A stretch of DNA of 64,000 bases. It comes from Saposhnikovia divaricata (taxonomy: Eukaryota; Streptophyta; Magnoliopsida; Apiales; Apiaceae). This document shows, piece by piece, positions 63,924-64,000 of this stretch. Position numbers and translations under genes: made by a program. The stretch's first letter is position 1. Every line of letters starts with the position of its first letter. The DNA lies in NCBI GenBank assembly GCA_036435485.1, contig CM071595.1, positions 99,130,580 to 99,194,579 of the forward strand, written 5' to 3'. The notes below the pieces were generated by a model that saw nothing but the letters and a program-made list of their open reading frames with translations, was not told where the DNA came from and did not search any database.

Positions 63924-64000
63924 TAAGGTTGGATCGTTCAAAAATATTTTTTAAAGATAGAAACAATAATCCGTGACAAAGCACTAGTTACGAGTCATAT
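63924..64000 (+). repeat. Satellite running off the right edge
   Basis: The last part-monomer has GTAAGG/CGTTC with TTTTTTAAAGATAG and is cut by the window edge at CATAT. The array therefore continues to the right; its boundary is not visible. Confidence 0.9.

Larger units (their letters stand above)
1..64000 (+). repeat. Satellite DNA array, ~175.5 bp monomer, head-to-tail
   Basis: The window is filled from first to last base by one tandem repeat. Monomer starts read at the word CACTAG fall at 1, 176, 351, 526, 702, 877, 1052, 1228 and 1403, giving 175-176 bp, and longer spacings (877 for 5, 1404 for 8, 1756 for 10, 6493 for 37) keep the mean near 175.5 bp. The first monomer has 44 G or C in 175 bases. 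Every monomer lies in the same orientation; I saw no reverse-complement monomer, no insertion and no unique flank. Nearly every monomer has one SpeI word (ACTAGT) and one BglII word (AGATCT). Known: arrays of nucleosome-length AT-rich monomers are typical of centromeres and pericentromeres of plants and some animals. Inferred: centromeric or heterochromatic satellite. The family and species are not recognised. Confidence 0.98.

Noticed and set aside
1..64000. CRISPR array (regular repeats)
   Set aside because: The whole 175-bp period is conserved; there are no short repeats separated by unique spacers, no leader and no cas genes.
1..64000. CENP-B box
   Set aside because: TTTCGAGTCAT matches only the first half of the TTCG....A..CGGG pattern; the CGGG half is absent (TTAAA instead). 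No full box was seen in any monomer.
1..64000. LTR or other transposon remnants
   Set aside because: No segment departs from the monomer pattern; no target-site duplications, terminal repeats, polypurine tract or coding remnants were seen.
1..64000. Inverted array segments
   Set aside because: I looked for reverse-complement words such as GGATGTCAATAT and GATTATTGTTTC in the array and saw none; all monomers read in one direction.
1..64000. Assignment to a named satellite family or species
   Set aside because: The length fits several plant and animal families, but I could not match the sequence from memory to any named repeat, and guessing would not be supported.

Overview
The whole 64 kb window is one uninterrupted, head-to-tail array of a single satellite DNA family. 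The monomer is 174-177 bp (the first four starts, at 1, 176, 351 and 526, are exactly 175 bp apart) and about 25% G+C, counted in the first monomer. Spacings between matching variant copies average about 175.5 bp, so the window holds roughly 365 monomers, all in the same orientation. I found no protein-coding gene, RNA gene, transposon, inverted segment or unique sequence, and neither edge of the array is inside the window. The sequence points to a eukaryote. A nucleosome-sized AT-rich monomer in a megasatellite-like block is typical of centromeric or pericentromeric heterochromatin, most often described in flowering plants, but some animals have similar arrays. I do not recognise the family and cannot name the species.

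Layout: monomers differ at a few diagnostic places, and these variants recur in fixed orders, showing that multi-monomer blocks have been duplicated. Reading left to right: trimers of 526 bp (351-2280); a mixed zone (2280-4665); a 14-monomer block duplicated at 3,302 bp spacing (4666-10427); a mixed zone with local 3-, 4- and 5-mer duplications (10428-14275); a 12-monomer spacing (14276-17606); an 8-mer in two copies (16646-19459); a 9-mer of 1,578 bp in three copies (20552-about 25050); a recurrent 'cassette' (first at 25160-26357); a 5-mer in two copies (28870-30593); mixed monomers (32328-37869); an 11-mer of 1,933 bp in two copies (37870-41735); dimers (43061-44112); an 18-monomer block duplicated 6,493 bp apart (44865-48015 and 51358-54508); a 702 bp 4-mer in about three copies (48280-50290); a 10-mer of 1,756 bp in two copies (55480-58991); and a right end (59675-64000) assembled from segments also present 4.7 to 40 kb to the left.

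There are no genes to work together. The biology here is array evolution: repeated unequal exchange or segmental duplication at many unit sizes (2, 3, 4, 5, 8, 9, 10, 11, about 19 and 37 monomers), with no single dominant higher-order repeat. Each monomer carries a short dyad at its positions 26-41, usually an 8-bp palindrome at 115-122, an A/T tract of variable length, and more CpG than its composition predicts. All open reading frames that can be drawn are products of the repeat, begin with TTG rather than ATG, and are not reported as genes.
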